Shown in pieces: positions 1-7,967 of a stretch of 37,302 bases of DNA. Within the stretch, counting starts at the first letter, position 1. Each line of letters begins with the position of its first letter. The DNA is taken from positions 1 through 37,302 of the forward strand of contig CAIKOD010000132.1 of the NCBI GenBank assembly GCA_903828975.1. The letters are read 5' to 3'. Position numbers and translations under genes: made by a program. The notes under the pieces are model-generated. The model saw nothing but the letters and a program-made list of their open reading frames with translations. It was not told the origin of the DNA and did not search any database. The DNA comes from an uncultured Methanomicrobiales archaeon. Its GTDB lineage: Archaea; Halobacteriota; Methanomicrobia; Methanomicrobiales; Methanospirillaceae.

Positions 1-504
1 ACCAAGAAGTTTCGGGATCTGTGAAGCGATGATTACTATCCCGGCCCCGGCAAGGAATCCCTTCAGTACCGGCCCGGATATCAGGTTTACTAAAAATCCC
101 ATCCGGAGCGCCCAGGCGATAATCGCGATGATCCCGACGAGGATTGCCGTCAGGCCGGCAAGTGCTGCATACTGCGTGAAACTCGTGATTGCAAGGACAC
201 CGAGGAAAGACCCGACCATTAATGCTTCGGATGAACTGGGCCCTACTGAGGCCTGGCGGGAGGAGGCAAATATAAAATATCCCAGCGGGGCCATGATCCC
301 TGCGTAGAGGCCGTATTCCGGGGGCAGGCCGGCAAGCGTTGCATATGCCATGTTGTCCGGGATAGCGAACATGGCAAGGGTAAGACCGGCAACCAGGTCA
401 AATTTCAGCCACCTGCGGTTATATAAGGGAAGCCATTTCAGGATCGGAATCGCCCGGGTAAGCTTTGATTCGGGAACGGGGGAAGGTCGGTCAGGGTCGG
501 CCAT
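1..504 (-). CDS. SulP-family anion transporter, N-terminal part (runs off the left edge)
   Basis: An open frame on the minus strand starts at ATG 504 and continues to base 1 without a stop (168 residues visible). The N-terminus has the SulP pattern: a short cytoplasmic tail, a WLPLYNRRWLKFDLVAG segment, then TLAMFAIPDNMAYATLAGLP and YGLYAG, followed by hydrophobic helices. SulP/SLC26 proteins move sulfate, bicarbonate or related anions across the cytoplasmic membrane; the substrate cannot be told here. The C-terminal transport core and any STAS domain lie outside the window. A GGTG-type ribosome binding site is just upstream of the ATG, and a TATA-like GGTATATCC (548-557, minus strand) sits at a suitable distance. 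The plus-strand frames in the same place are shadows. Confidence 0.88.
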   Translation of the reverse strand, partial: MADPDRPSPVPESKLTRAIPILKWLPLYNRRWLKFDLVAGLTLAMFAIPDNMAYATLAGLPPEYGLYAGIMAPLGYFIFASSRQASVGPSSSEALMVGSFLGVLAITSFTQYAALAGLTAILVGIIAIIAWALRMGFLVNLISGPVLKGFLAGAGIVIIASQIPKLLG

Positions 505-840
505 GTCACACCGGGGTCTAATATCTAGTGTAGTATTCAGATGACGTTGGATATACCTTTCGCAGGTTTCCTGCCGATTCTCAACTGACAGAGGTTTTCA
601 TTGACGAAAAAGGATCTTCTTCCTCCTGGCAGGATGAAAGGAAACGAAACGAAATAGCGATCTATCAATAAAAAACAGTACCATACTGATTAATTTCACA
701 CAATTAAGCCGGTTTTCGCAAAAATACTTCCTCTTTCAGAACGGCTACCAGTGGTAGATACTATCTGCGAATCAAAAACCTGTTCTGCTATAAAGGTTAA
801 AACCCAAAAAAAATCCGGGTGTGAGTGGATACCACACCAG
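505..840. other. Intergenic stretch without a gene
   Basis: No convincing coding frame is seen. The left part probably carries the promoter of the SulP gene (TATA-like element at 548-557, minus strand). The right end holds the terminator of the gene at 841-1371. The middle is AT-rich with nothing recognisable. Confidence 0.5.
803..838 (-). terminator. Hairpin plus T-tract terminator
   Basis: Immediately after the stop codon of the gene at 841-1371, reading on the minus strand, GGTGTG (833-838) pairs with CACACC (818-823) around a 9-base loop. A run of eight T follows at about 805-813. Hairpin plus U-tract fits an intrinsic-type terminator; in archaea the U-tract alone may be enough. Confidence 0.6.
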
Positions 841-1371
841 TTACTTTAATTTTGCTGCGGTCTTTTTCCCTTCAGCAAGTTCTGCACCGAGCGCAATGAA
901 TGCCTGCGGGGATACGAAACCGTTGGCGAGAACAACCCCGTGCTTTTCCATGGCGATCTCCTTGAATTTCTTGGCCCACAGGTGCTCGATGAGCAGGAAG
1001 CCGGCAGCAGTACCTTTCGGCATATCCTTTGCAATGTCCTTAATCTGTTCGTGGCTCAGTCCGAATTCCTTGTAATACGCAGCCTCAGCACCGGCATTTG
1101 CACCCGCTATTGCACCTTTTTCACCAGCGGCACCAAAGCCGATGAGTGCTCCGATTGCAGCTCCCAGGCGTATCCTGTCTTCATCAGAATATTCGGTAAG
1201 CTGGACAGATGCAATTTTTCCTTTCTCATCCTTTACAATTGCCATAAGCCCGATGATACTAATTATCCTTGCATCACTCAGTGCGAGTAACTCCTTGATT
1301 AGTGCACCATCCAGGTTCTTGATTTCCGGGAATCCAATCGCTAACAGTGATATCGGTCCAAATTCTACCAT
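841..1371 (-). CDS. DUF6325/DUF1269-like protein, 176 aa
   Basis: The start at ATG 1371 is fixed by a perfect GGAGG (1379-1383) seven bases upstream. The N-terminus (FGPISLLAIGFPE, then a DARIISIIGLMAIVKDEKGKI segment at about residues 33-54) has the same layout as the protein at 2741-3205: strand, proline/glycine turn, then a hydrophobic strand ending in a charged KD-x-x-G hairpin. A Gly/Ala-rich segment follows (about residues 71-95) and then an amphipathic C-terminal half. This is the pattern of DUF6325/DUF1269 proteins, whose biochemical role is unknown and which often sit beside SHOCT proteins in stress-related clusters. No membrane helix is certain; the Gly/Ala segment could pack against a membrane. 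The gene is apparently monocistronic, with its own TATA box and terminator. The family call rests on residue patterns and the similarity to its neighbour. Confidence 0.8.
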   Translation of the reverse strand: MVEFGPISLLAIGFPEIKNLDGALIKELLALSDARIISIIGLMAIVKDEKGKIASVQLTEYSDEDRIRLGAAIGALIGFGAAGEKGAIAGANAGAEAAYYKEFGLSHEQIKDIAKDMPKGTAAGFLLIEHLWAKKFKEIAMEKHGVVLANGFVSPQAFIALGAELAEGKKTAAKLK

Positions 1372-1416
1372 GTTAATTCCTCCAAATAATACGTTCGCCT
1401 AGTAACCCCTGCGAGG

Positions 1417-1424
1417 ATTTATAG
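1417..1424 (-). promoter_or_regulatory. TATA box for the gene at 841-1371
   Basis: CTATAAAT on the minus strand, centred about 49 bases before the ATG. With the usual ~25-base spacing, transcription would start near 1395, leaving a ~24-base leader that contains the GGAGG site. Confidence 0.5.
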
Positions 1425-1571
1425 TTTTGTGAACCTGCAGTTACGGAAAAACATGACCGCTATCCCTGTTTCAGGAGGCACATTGTTGTTCCCGGGTTCA
1501 CAGCAATTATAACATGAGGCTATTAATAGAGGGCAAATCTCAATCATTATTACGAACAGGAGACAGAGATC

Positions 1572-2453
1572 GTGACAACATTAGATGAATTCCTGGGTCC
1601 GCTGAATGACGGGGTATGGGAGGTGATCGTCCCGAAAGAATCGGTCACCGAACCGCTCGATGCCGGCTGGGTCAAATCCCCGATAAATGTCCCCACCCCG
1701 GGGACCATCGCAAGTTACCGGAAGGGGCAGTACCATGTCCATGAACAGCAGGCAGAATGGCACGTTCACCTCGACAACCATGACCCGAAGGTACACCCCT
1801 ACCTCCATCTTATTGACGATGCCCCGCTTCTCCTGATGATCGGGGATACCGTGATAACCCTGATTGCCGGGACCAGGAAAAAGACGGGTAACGAAAAGGA
1901 AATCCTGGAAGACCAGAAAAGGTCCTGGAAGGAACAGGTCCTTATTGGTATCCTTCTCATGCTCGTCGGGATATTCATTGTTGTCAACCCGATGCTGTCG
2001 TTCAAAGGCCTCATGAATCTCCTGGTCCCCCTGGCAATTATTTCCCTCGGCATCATTACCGCAGGCCAGGGGATAGCATTCAGTCCTTTCAGGGTGCTTC
2101 CCGGCAGTCTCCTGTATCACGGGATCGGGATCATGGTAGCGGGAATTTTCGCATTTTACCTGCCCCTGGCCCTGTGGATTGTTGTACTCCTCGGGATACT
2201 TGCGCTATGGATGTTTGCGAGCGCCATTATCCTGCTGATCAGGGCGGGAAAAGGTCGTGCTGCAATTCCTGAGGGCTTTACCAGCAGGGTCCTCATCGCA
2301 GTCCTCTCACTGGGGATCGGGGTCCTGATATTCATAGACCCGGTGAGCGTATTGCTGACGCTCATGGCAATTGTCGGTGTCATCGCCCTTTTACTGGGGC
2401 TTATGCTCTCGGTTAACGGGTTCAGGCTAAGAACCAGGATGGTCAGGGCCTAA
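1572..2453 (+). CDS. HdeD-family (DUF308) membrane protein with His-rich N-terminal domain
   Basis: The frame begins with GTG at 1572, preceded by CAGGAGA, and encodes 293 residues. Residues 1-115 form a soluble domain of unknown type with seven histidines between H55 and H79 (two HVH motifs, then NHDPKVHPYLHL), which suggests metal binding. From about residue 122 there are six hydrophobic helices in three pairs with short loops, the layout of HdeD proteins (E. coli HdeD is linked to acid-stress protection; the molecular role in archaea is unknown). The usual HdeD length is about 180-190 residues, as in the two other copies here (10838-11404 and 13269-13826), so the extra domain accounts for the length. 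The gene is followed by a T-rich stretch at 2455-2462 that could end transcription. The metal-binding idea is inference. Confidence 0.82.
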   Translation: MTTLDEFLGPLNDGVWEVIVPKESVTEPLDAGWVKSPINVPTPGTIASYRKGQYHVHEQQAEWHVHLDNHDPKVHPYLHLIDDAPLLLMIGDTVITLIAGTRKKTGNEKEILEDQKRSWKEQVLIGILLMLVGIFIVVNPMLSFKGLMNLLVPLAIISLGIITAGQGIAFSPFRVLPGSLLYHGIGIMVAGIFAFYLPLALWIVVLLGILALWMFASAIILLIRAGKGRAAIPEGFTSRVLIAVLSLGIGVLIFIDPVSVLLTLMAIVGVIALLLGLMLSVNGFRLRTRMVRA

Positions 2454-2740
2454 CCTTTTTTTAATTGGAAAATGTGTAATTTTTTGATTCATGGGCTTTT
2501 TTAATGACACACAAGGTTATGATGCAGGATTTTTTATTACTGGTCCAAAAAACCCGTTTTGCATACCAAGGGAAGATTGAACACTCCCTTGATTTCAAGA
2601 TGTGGACCGCCAAGCAGAGGTGGTAACTTCCGCAATAATTCAGAATATTGCTTCAATCCGGATCCATCATAGAAAATTTTATACGAGAAGTGCTCTCTCC
2701 AATAACTACACTCAACATTGAGGATAGTAGAGGTTTGATT

Positions 2741-3205
2741 ATGACACAAATGGATACCAAAAAACCGGGGCGGGTTAACGGTCCGGTAGACTACCTGATG
2801 GTCAGGTTTCCGGGCAATAAATTTACCGGAAAGATTGCCCCGGAACTCCTGCGACTGGAAAAAGCAGGAATCGTCCGCGTGATTGATCTCGTCTTTCTTA
2901 TAAGGGACGCAAATGGAAAACTCGGAACGGTTGAGCCAAAGAACCTCGAAGGAGAGGTTGGCAACGCGTTTCGTGAACTTGTAAAGAATACGAGCGAATG
3001 GTTCACGGAGCCGGATATCGAAGTAATCGCGGAGTCATTACCAAAGAACAGCGCTGCGGCGCTCCTGTTGTTTGAAAACGTCTGGGCTATCGGGTTTAAA
3101 AAGGCATTACTTGAGGCAGATGCAGAGCTTGTCGACATGGGACGCATTCCACCCGAAATTGTTACGTACGCAGAAAAAGTATTGTTTGGACAGGGAGGTG
3201 CATGA
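2741..3205 (+). CDS. DUF6325 family protein, 154 aa
   Basis: The start at ATG 2741 is chosen over the longer frame beginning at 2648 because it follows AGAGGT and because family proteins begin shortly before the GPVDYLMVRFPGNKF segment seen at residues 14-28. Further marks are ELLRLEKAGIVRVIDLVFLI and RDANGKLG, then a Glu-rich middle and a C-terminal helix pair. DUF6325 proteins have no known biochemical activity. The next gene starts one base after this stop codon and encodes a SHOCT protein, a frequent pairing for this family, so the two likely act together. A TATA-like TTTTATAC (2677-2684) lies about 60 bases upstream. It is a paralogue of the gene at 841-1371 by layout. Confidence 0.85.
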   Translation: MTQMDTKKPGRVNGPVDYLMVRFPGNKFTGKIAPELLRLEKAGIVRVIDLVFLIRDANGKLGTVEPKNLEGEVGNAFRELVKNTSEWFTEPDIEVIAESLPKNSAAALLLFENVWAIGFKKALLEADAELVDMGRIPPEIVTYAEKVLFGQGGA

Positions 3206-3206
3206 A

Positions 3207-3479
3207 ATGAGAGGAAGGATGTTAATGATGGCAGCCGGGATGAAGATGGGCGAGCAGAAGGCTCAGCAGCAGATGCAGGCGCAGGCCAACCAGCAGGCAG
3301 CGGTAGAACAGGCAAGACAGGATGGGGCAGCCCAGGCACAGGCTGCGGCTCCCGCACCTGCAGCTGGGGGTATGAGCGATGCTACTATTGCCCAGTTGAA
3401 ACAACTGGCAGACCTTCATACATCGGGTGTCTTATCCGACGAAGAGTTCGCAGCTGCCAAGAAAAAGATCCTGGGTTAA
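3207..3479 (+). CDS. SHOCT-domain protein, 90 aa
   Basis: ATG 3207 follows GGGAGGTG (3193-3200) with six bases of spacing and lies one base after the TGA of the DUF6325 gene, so the two are translated from one message. The N-terminal part is Met-rich, then Gln/Ala-rich (about residues 17-55), probably a flexible or helical linker. The C-terminal ~30 residues (IAQLKQLADLHTSGVLSDEE then AAKKKILG) are the SHOCT motif, a short helical hairpin found at the end of many prokaryotic proteins and thought to mediate oligomerisation. No enzyme domain is present. A role as a structural partner of the DUF6325 protein is an inference. Confidence 0.88.
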   Translation: MRGRMLMMAAGMKMGEQKAQQQMQAQANQQAAVEQARQDGAAQAQAAAPAPAAGGMSDATIAQLKQLADLHTSGVLSDEEFAAAKKKILG

Positions 3480-3731
3480 TACACCCGGGGAAATTCTTTT
3501 CCTGGAATTTGAAATCATTCCGGGCTGGAAGGCAAAGCATTTATCTGATTATTCCCCGATCAAAGGGTTCATTTTTCAAAACCCCCAGGAACTTTTTTCC
3601 CATATTTCGGATCCGGCAGGAATAATACCGGCCCCATGTGGGCCTGGTGGGAAGACCCGGTCCCCGCATCCAGGAGCTTCAGGAGTATTCGAATCCATTA
3701 TTAAGATCTGGAATCACAATGACTACATATC

Positions 3732-5111
3732 ATGGATGAGAAAGGGCCCCGTACCGGAAGACTTGTTTTAAAAAAGTTATCAAAGGCGCTACTGCTGTTT
3801 ATTGGGATTGGGGTAGTACTCCCCCTGCTGATTGGTGCCGTGATTGGGGTGAGCAGTGCAGAAATCCTGGCAATGGTCACCTCGACATTACTGCTCCAGG
3901 CTGCTGCACCCCCTGTCGGGATGGCCATGGGGTTATCCCCCGCTGTAATCCTTGTCATAATGGGCTGTTTCGCTGTTGGGATGGTAATGGCAATTTTTGA
4001 GATCTGCGACGGGTTGTCAGCCTCATCCGAAAAGGTCAGGAACTGGATCGACAAGGTATCAAAAATTTCTGACAAACACCCGGTAATAAAGAAATACGGG
4101 GCCATTTCCTGCTGTTTCATTGCCTGGATACCGGGTATCGGCCTCTACGGGACACCCGTCATCGCATGGGTGTTCAAATGGAAGCGGTTGCCATCACTCA
4201 TCTTCACCGTTTCCGGGTTCCTGATTGCAGCGTTCTTTGTGCTGTTCTTTGCATCGAAAATTAACGAGATACTCCTGTTCGCATCGTATACCGGGATCAT
4301 TATCTTTGCCATTACCGGGATGCTCGCACTGGGTTTCTCGATTCCAAAAAAAGTTCTCCCCGGCCCGCTGACGGACAAAAAGCTTGTAATCCTCGTCCTG
4401 GTCATCAACTTTATCGTGCTACCACTTGTGGCATACCTCCTGGCAACCACTCTCAGTCTTCCGCCTGGGATCTCTGTTGGCCTTATCCTCATGGCTGCCG
4501 CTGCGGGTGTACCGTTCCTTCCCCGGATTGTGCAGGTGGGTGGGGATAATTATTCCATTGCAGGCGTCATCGCCCTGTTCCTTACGGTCCTCAGTGTGGT
4601 ATATATCCCGTTCATCCTCTACGCACTCGTTCCCGCCGGGAACTTGAATCTCCCGGTCATCATCCTCGTCCTGCTCCTGCTCCTGGTTGTTCCCCTGGCG
4701 GCCGGCCTCATGGTACGGTCAAAGAAGGAACATGCTGCGGTAAAATTCGGCCCGTGGTTATCAAAAATATCCTATGCCGCCATTATTGTCAGTTTCGGGG
4801 CAGTCTTCTGGGTTTATTTCGATGAATTGCAGCAGATGATCGGCACGAAGGGGTTGTTCGCGGCGATTATCCTTCTTCTCCTGGCCTTCGGTATCGGCTG
4901 GCTGTTCGGAGGCAGCCCCGGGATGAAAAAAGTCCTCGCATTCGGAACAGCCCAGAGAAATCTGGCCATAGCCGGGGTAATTGCAGTTCTTGGGTTCACG
5001 GACCATTCGATACTTGTTATGGTAATGGTAACCGGGGTAATCGGTATGATCATGCTGATCTTTTTCGGCAAACAGATCCGCAAGAGTGAAGCCCCGAAGG
5101 CTCCTGAATGA
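3732..5111 (+). CDS. Membrane protein: small-multidrug-export-like domain fused to a BASS/SBF-like transporter domain
   Basis: The 459-residue protein is almost entirely membrane helices. Residues 15-180 resemble COG2426 (Sm_multidrug_ex): a helix, then AAAPPVGMAMGLSPAVILVI, a charged cytoplasmic loop (about 95-121), then KYGAISCCFIAWIPGIGLYG with its proline/glycine helix break. Residues 185-445 resemble the bile acid:sodium symporter (BASS/SBF) family: a GMLALGF segment, a loop, then FIVLPLVAYLLA, AAAAGVPFLP and later paired helices. The substrate is unknown. ATG 3732 is the only reasonable start (the frame of the ATG at 3720 closes at once); no clear ribosome binding site is seen, so it may be leaderless. 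The C-terminus is Lys/Glu-rich and cytoplasmic. Both halves are recognised from pattern only; the fusion is odd. Confidence 0.7.
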   Translation: MDEKGPRTGRLVLKKLSKALLLFIGIGVVLPLLIGAVIGVSSAEILAMVTSTLLLQAAAPPVGMAMGLSPAVILVIMGCFAVGMVMAIFEICDGLSASSEKVRNWIDKVSKISDKHPVIKKYGAISCCFIAWIPGIGLYGTPVIAWVFKWKRLPSLIFTVSGFLIAAFFVLFFASKINEILLFASYTGIIIFAITGMLALGFSIPKKVLPGPLTDKKLVILVLVINFIVLPLVAYLLATTLSLPPGISVGLILMAAAAGVPFLPRIVQVGGDNYSIAGVIALFLTVLSVVYIPFILYALVPAGNLNLPVIILVLLLLLVVPLAAGLMVRSKKEHAAVKFGPWLSKISYAAIIVSFGAVFWVYFDELQQMIGTKGLFAAIILLLLAFGIGWLFGGSPGMKKVLAFGTAQRNLAIAGVIAVLGFTDHSILVMVMVTGVIGMIMLIFFGKQIRKSEAPKAPE

Positions 5112-5352
5112 GGATATATTGATAGTCTGGCAGGTGGACCGTTTATGCCCGCCTCATCTCCGGGATAAACCGTATTCCCGGGTTGATATTCCCACGAACT
5201 CTTTTTTTACCTGTTTGGTGAACCTGTTCAATTGATATCCGGGCTTTGAATTGATCAGTTCCCCCCGAATAGACTATCTGTTCCATGTAAATACGGGCAT
5301 TGTCATCCTTGTTTATCTGGGTAATTATTACGGAGAATTGTTTTCAGGCTTA

Positions 5353-5399
5353 TTTAACGATTTCATTACTATTTTACCTGTTTAAGACGATTTCTTACT
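5353..5399 (+). repeat. Imperfect direct repeat upstream of a promoter
   Basis: TTTAACGATTTCATTACT (5353-5370) recurs as TTTAAGACGATTTCTTACT (5381-5399), start to start 28 bases, ending about 30 bases before the TATA box. The position would suit an activator site; this is inference. Confidence 0.35.
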
Positions 5400-5430
5400 G
5401 ACAGTCTGGCTGAAAACTCAGTACGATACT

Positions 5431-5438
5431 CTTATAGG
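5431..5438 (+). promoter_or_regulatory. TATA box for the lipoprotein gene
   Basis: CTTATAGG is centred about 28 bases before ATG 5462, so the transcript is probably leaderless or nearly so. Confidence 0.45.
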
Positions 5439-5461
5439 TATGTTCACACGATAACACCGTT

Positions 5462-5971
5462 ATGAAATTTTCAATGATTGTAGTATGCCTGGTACTCGCT
5501 GTTGCTTTCGTAGTAACAGCAGGATGTACCCAGAATGCAACCCCCCCGGTAGTAACACCAACTCCCGCTGCGAGTCCCGTTGCAACACCAGTCCCACCCC
5601 AGACAACGGCACCGGCAGCAACCGTTACGAAGGATGGAATGGGTATTCCGGGGCCAACAGAGACACTCCCCGCCAGTTACCAACTTGATTTCATGGTGCA
5701 GGGTAACGGTAATACCGCAAACCCCTACATGGGCGTATCAATCAGGGGAGGAAATGGTATGAATACCGATTCCCGCGTTGATGTGACCTTCACAAAACCG
5801 GACGGGACATCACAGCAGAGCTACATGTTACCGCCGTTCTATGTCGGACAAAATGTAACATTCCCGTCCAGCGAGTATCAGAACAGGGTAGAGATATGGG
5901 TGACTGCTCCGACGGTAGGAAAAGTCAAGACATACGACCAGATAGTCGCGTTCAAGGGGATTAACCCGTAA
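5462..5971 (+). CDS. Predicted lipoprotein, 169 aa
   Basis: The first 22 residues are a signal peptide ending in the lipobox VTAGC, so the cysteine at residue 22 is the likely lipid anchor. A Pro/Thr/Ala-rich linker follows (about residues 24-55), typical of exported archaeal lipoproteins and probably glycosylated. The rest (about 68-169) is a small beta-rich domain beginning SYQLDFMVQGNG, with no Cys. It is not recognised as a named family; binding or structural roles on the outer face of the membrane are possible. The gene appears monocistronic, with its own TATA box and a strong hairpin after the stop. Confidence 0.85.
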   Translation: MKFSMIVVCLVLAVAFVVTAGCTQNATPPVVTPTPAASPVATPVPPQTTAPAATVTKDGMGIPGPTETLPASYQLDFMVQGNGNTANPYMGVSIRGGNGMNTDSRVDVTFTKPDGTSQQSYMLPPFYVGQNVTFPSSEYQNRVEIWVTAPTVGKVKTYDQIVAFKGINP

Positions 5972-5998
5972 ACTGGAAAAACGAGAGTTTTCCCATAC

Positions 5999-6027
5999 TT
6001 TTTTAGCTATGAGCCTCTGGCTCATAG
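5999..6027 (+). terminator. T-tract and 9-bp perfect hairpin after the lipoprotein gene
   Basis: A T-run (5999-6004) is followed by CTATGAGCC (6007-6015) pairing perfectly with GGCTCATAG (6019-6027) around a 3-base loop. An outer CCCAT/ATGGG pair could extend it. The order (T-tract first) suggests archaeal U-tract termination with a protective 3' hairpin, or a site read in both directions. Confidence 0.5.
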
Positions 6028-6253
6028 ATGGGTATGAAAAAGGTGGCCTTTCAGATTGTTTTGCCGGAGTTTTTCATACCAGCCTGTTTTTTTAAATTTA
6101 TACTAGTGATTCATCCCGGGAACAGTTTCAGGTCATTATCGATGAAACGTTCAGCCGGGTTAAATAACTGATATCGGGGCTCTGATTACCTTTGCAGGCA
6201 TTCATAACCTCGTATCCGGTAGGAATCAGTTACGCTGATACTGCAGTTACAAC

Positions 6254-6352
6254 CTAAAAAAGCCCAGTCCAGAATTCCCACCGCAGGTATGCACCACCGA
6301 TTATCACCACTCCAAGGAGCACGAGTAATATGATCCACCAGATCTTTTTCAT
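6254..6352 (-). CDS. Candidate 32-residue single-span membrane peptide
   Basis: The frame runs from ATG 6352 to TAG 6254. A GAGGG ribosome binding site (6360-6364) lies seven bases upstream, and a TATA-like GAATTATATTG (6394-6404) lies a further ~30 bases up, the same geometry as the promoter at 1417-1424. The product starts MKKIWW, continues with a strongly hydrophobic span (about residues 7-22) and ends in an aromatic tail (YLRWEFWTGLF). A Lys-positive N-terminus, one span and a Trp-rich boundary fit a small integral membrane protein. No family is recognised. The flanking stretches 5972-6253 and 6353-6593 hold no other gene. Support comes from the signals, not from homology. Confidence 0.5.
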   Translation of the reverse strand: MKKIWWIILLVLLGVVIIGGAYLRWEFWTGLF

Positions 6353-6393
6353 GATTTTTCCCTCATTTTGACCCTTTTCCAATTGGATTGGTA

Positions 6394-6404
6394 CAATATA
6401 ATTC
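6394..6404 (-). promoter_or_regulatory. TATA-like element for the small membrane peptide
   Basis: GAATTATATTG on the minus strand, centred about 47 bases before ATG 6352; transcription would start near 6373, leaving a ~20-base leader that includes the GAGGG site. Confidence 0.4.
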
Positions 6405-6593
6405 TATCCTGTTTCACCGTCCGGATAGTGCCTCGAAAAATAAAATAGGATCCGTCCCTTTATTCTCTTTCAGGGTATAGAGCCGGCTCCGGTAAGATCT
6501 GCTCAGGCAGGATGATGAATCCATACCAATTTATCGGATGCCGCAATCAATCTTAACTGGACTATTGAAGTATCTAAACGGGGGTGAGATTGC

Positions 6594-7940
6594 ATGATCA
6601 TTCGATTGAAGCGCAGGATAGCAGGTCGTCAGACCTGGGACAGGATATCGGTAAACTTCCTGTTTATTCCGGGAGTCATGGCACTTGGTGCGGTATTGCT
6701 GGCGTGGTTAATGTTCTGGGTGGATGGTCAGGTCCCCAATGAATTCCTGAATAACAGCAGTTTCGTCATTTCAGGGAGCGTGAACGAATCACGTGGCTAT
6801 TTGTTCAGCATGGCCACGGTTGTGCTGACGACCGCCGGGGTTGTCTTCACACTCCTCACCCTGCCTCTTTCAACCGTAGCCGCCCAGTATGGATCACGCC
6901 TGTTGCGCATATTTCTCGGTGATCGCACGACCCAGCTCGTGCTGGGCATATTCGTCGCTACTTTTACCTATTGCGTGATTGGTGCAATGGCCATTCCGTC
7001 TGTCGAAGTTCAACCTGATGCGCCTCAAATCACTGTTACCGTTGGACTGTACCTTTTAATTGCCTCTTTCGCATCGATAATACTGATGATCCAGCATATC
7101 AGCATCATGCTGCAGGCACCCAACATCGCGGCTGCGGCGGGGGCAGAATTGCAGGAGGTAGTCAGCGAAGAGAACCGTGCGGAATTATCCGGTGGGGAAA
7201 ATACACCTCAAACTGAAAAAAATCTGCCGGATTCATCAATGGAGGGAGATCCCCACCTCGTTGTTGCTGGTAGGACGGGGTATATTAAATACATTGACCA
7301 GAAATCCCTCCTCCTCCTGGCCGAAAAACATGATATTGTGATCCGCATCGTGAACAAACCAGGCAACTTTGTACGGGGCGGCATGGTTATTGCACGTGTC
7401 TGGCCCGGAGAACGGATCGATAAAGAACTGGATGACATAATCAGGATAACATTCCATCTCGGAAACCAGCGGACACCCACGCAGGATGTTGAATATGCCG
7501 TTAACCAGCTTACCGAAATGGCAGTCCGTGCCATGTCCCCGGCGATCAACGACCCCTTCACTGCCATGACATGCCTGGACCATATTGGTAACGGCCTCGC
7601 GTTATTTGCCAGGCAGGGACCTGTCAGCCCGGATGTGTATGACAGCCAGGGCCGGTTGCGCCTTCTTTTCGATCCGGTTACGTTCGACGAATTACTCGGC
7701 GCCGCCTTCGACATGCTCCGGCATGCCAGTTCCGACAACGCAAATGTACTCATGCATATGCTGAAGATAATCGATGTGATAAGCCACGATGCGAAATCCG
7801 ACAGTGCACGCCAGAGCCTGCTTCGTCATGTAAACCTCATCCAGCTGGAGAGCGGGGCTGGTTCCCTGATCGAAGAGGACCGGATGTCGATACACCGTAC
7901 TGCTGAGGCCCTGGTCCTGAAATTGAAAGGCCATTCATAA
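6594..7940 (+). CDS. DUF2254 family membrane protein, 448 aa
   Basis: ATG 6594 is preceded by GGGGGTGAG. The layout is that of DUF2254 (COG4325): two N-terminal helices (about 22-42 and 68-92) flanking an extracytoplasmic loop, the TLPLSTVAAQYGSRLLRIFLGD segment between helices (about 88-110), two more helices (about 113-133 and 147-168), then a long soluble C-terminal domain. That domain contains GRTGYIKYID and ALSPAINDPFTA-like motifs (here AMSPAINDPFTAMTCLD at about 314-330), the family's most conserved region. Its function is unknown. It is followed after 27 bases by two alpha/beta hydrolase genes in the same direction, which suggests one transcription unit acting at the membrane. Confidence 0.9.
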   Translation: MIIRLKRRIAGRQTWDRISVNFLFIPGVMALGAVLLAWLMFWVDGQVPNEFLNNSSFVISGSVNESRGYLFSMATVVLTTAGVVFTLLTLPLSTVAAQYGSRLLRIFLGDRTTQLVLGIFVATFTYCVIGAMAIPSVEVQPDAPQITVTVGLYLLIASFASIILMIQHISIMLQAPNIAAAAGAELQEVVSEENRAELSGGENTPQTEKNLPDSSMEGDPHLVVAGRTGYIKYIDQKSLLLLAEKHDIVIRIVNKPGNFVRGGMVIARVWPGERIDKELDDIIRITFHLGNQRTPTQDVEYAVNQLTEMAVRAMSPAINDPFTAMTCLDHIGNGLALFARQGPVSPDVYDSQGRLRLLFDPVTFDELLGAAFDMLRHASSDNANVLMHMLKIIDVISHDAKSDSARQSLLRHVNLIQLESGAGSLIEEDRMSIHRTAEALVLKLKGHS

Positions 7941-7967
7941 GTACAGGAGTTCTGGCATGGGGATTAC

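Larger units (their letters stand above)
5112..5461. other. Intergenic stretch upstream of a lipoprotein gene
   Basis: No coding frame is supported. The right part holds an imperfect direct repeat (5353-5370 and 5381-5399) and the lipoprotein TATA box (5431-5438). Confidence 0.5.

Noticed and set aside
3427-3771. 114-codon plus-strand frame between SHOCT and transporter genes
   Set aside because: Overlaps the end of the SHOCT gene and the start of the transporter in another frame, with no signal or family pattern.
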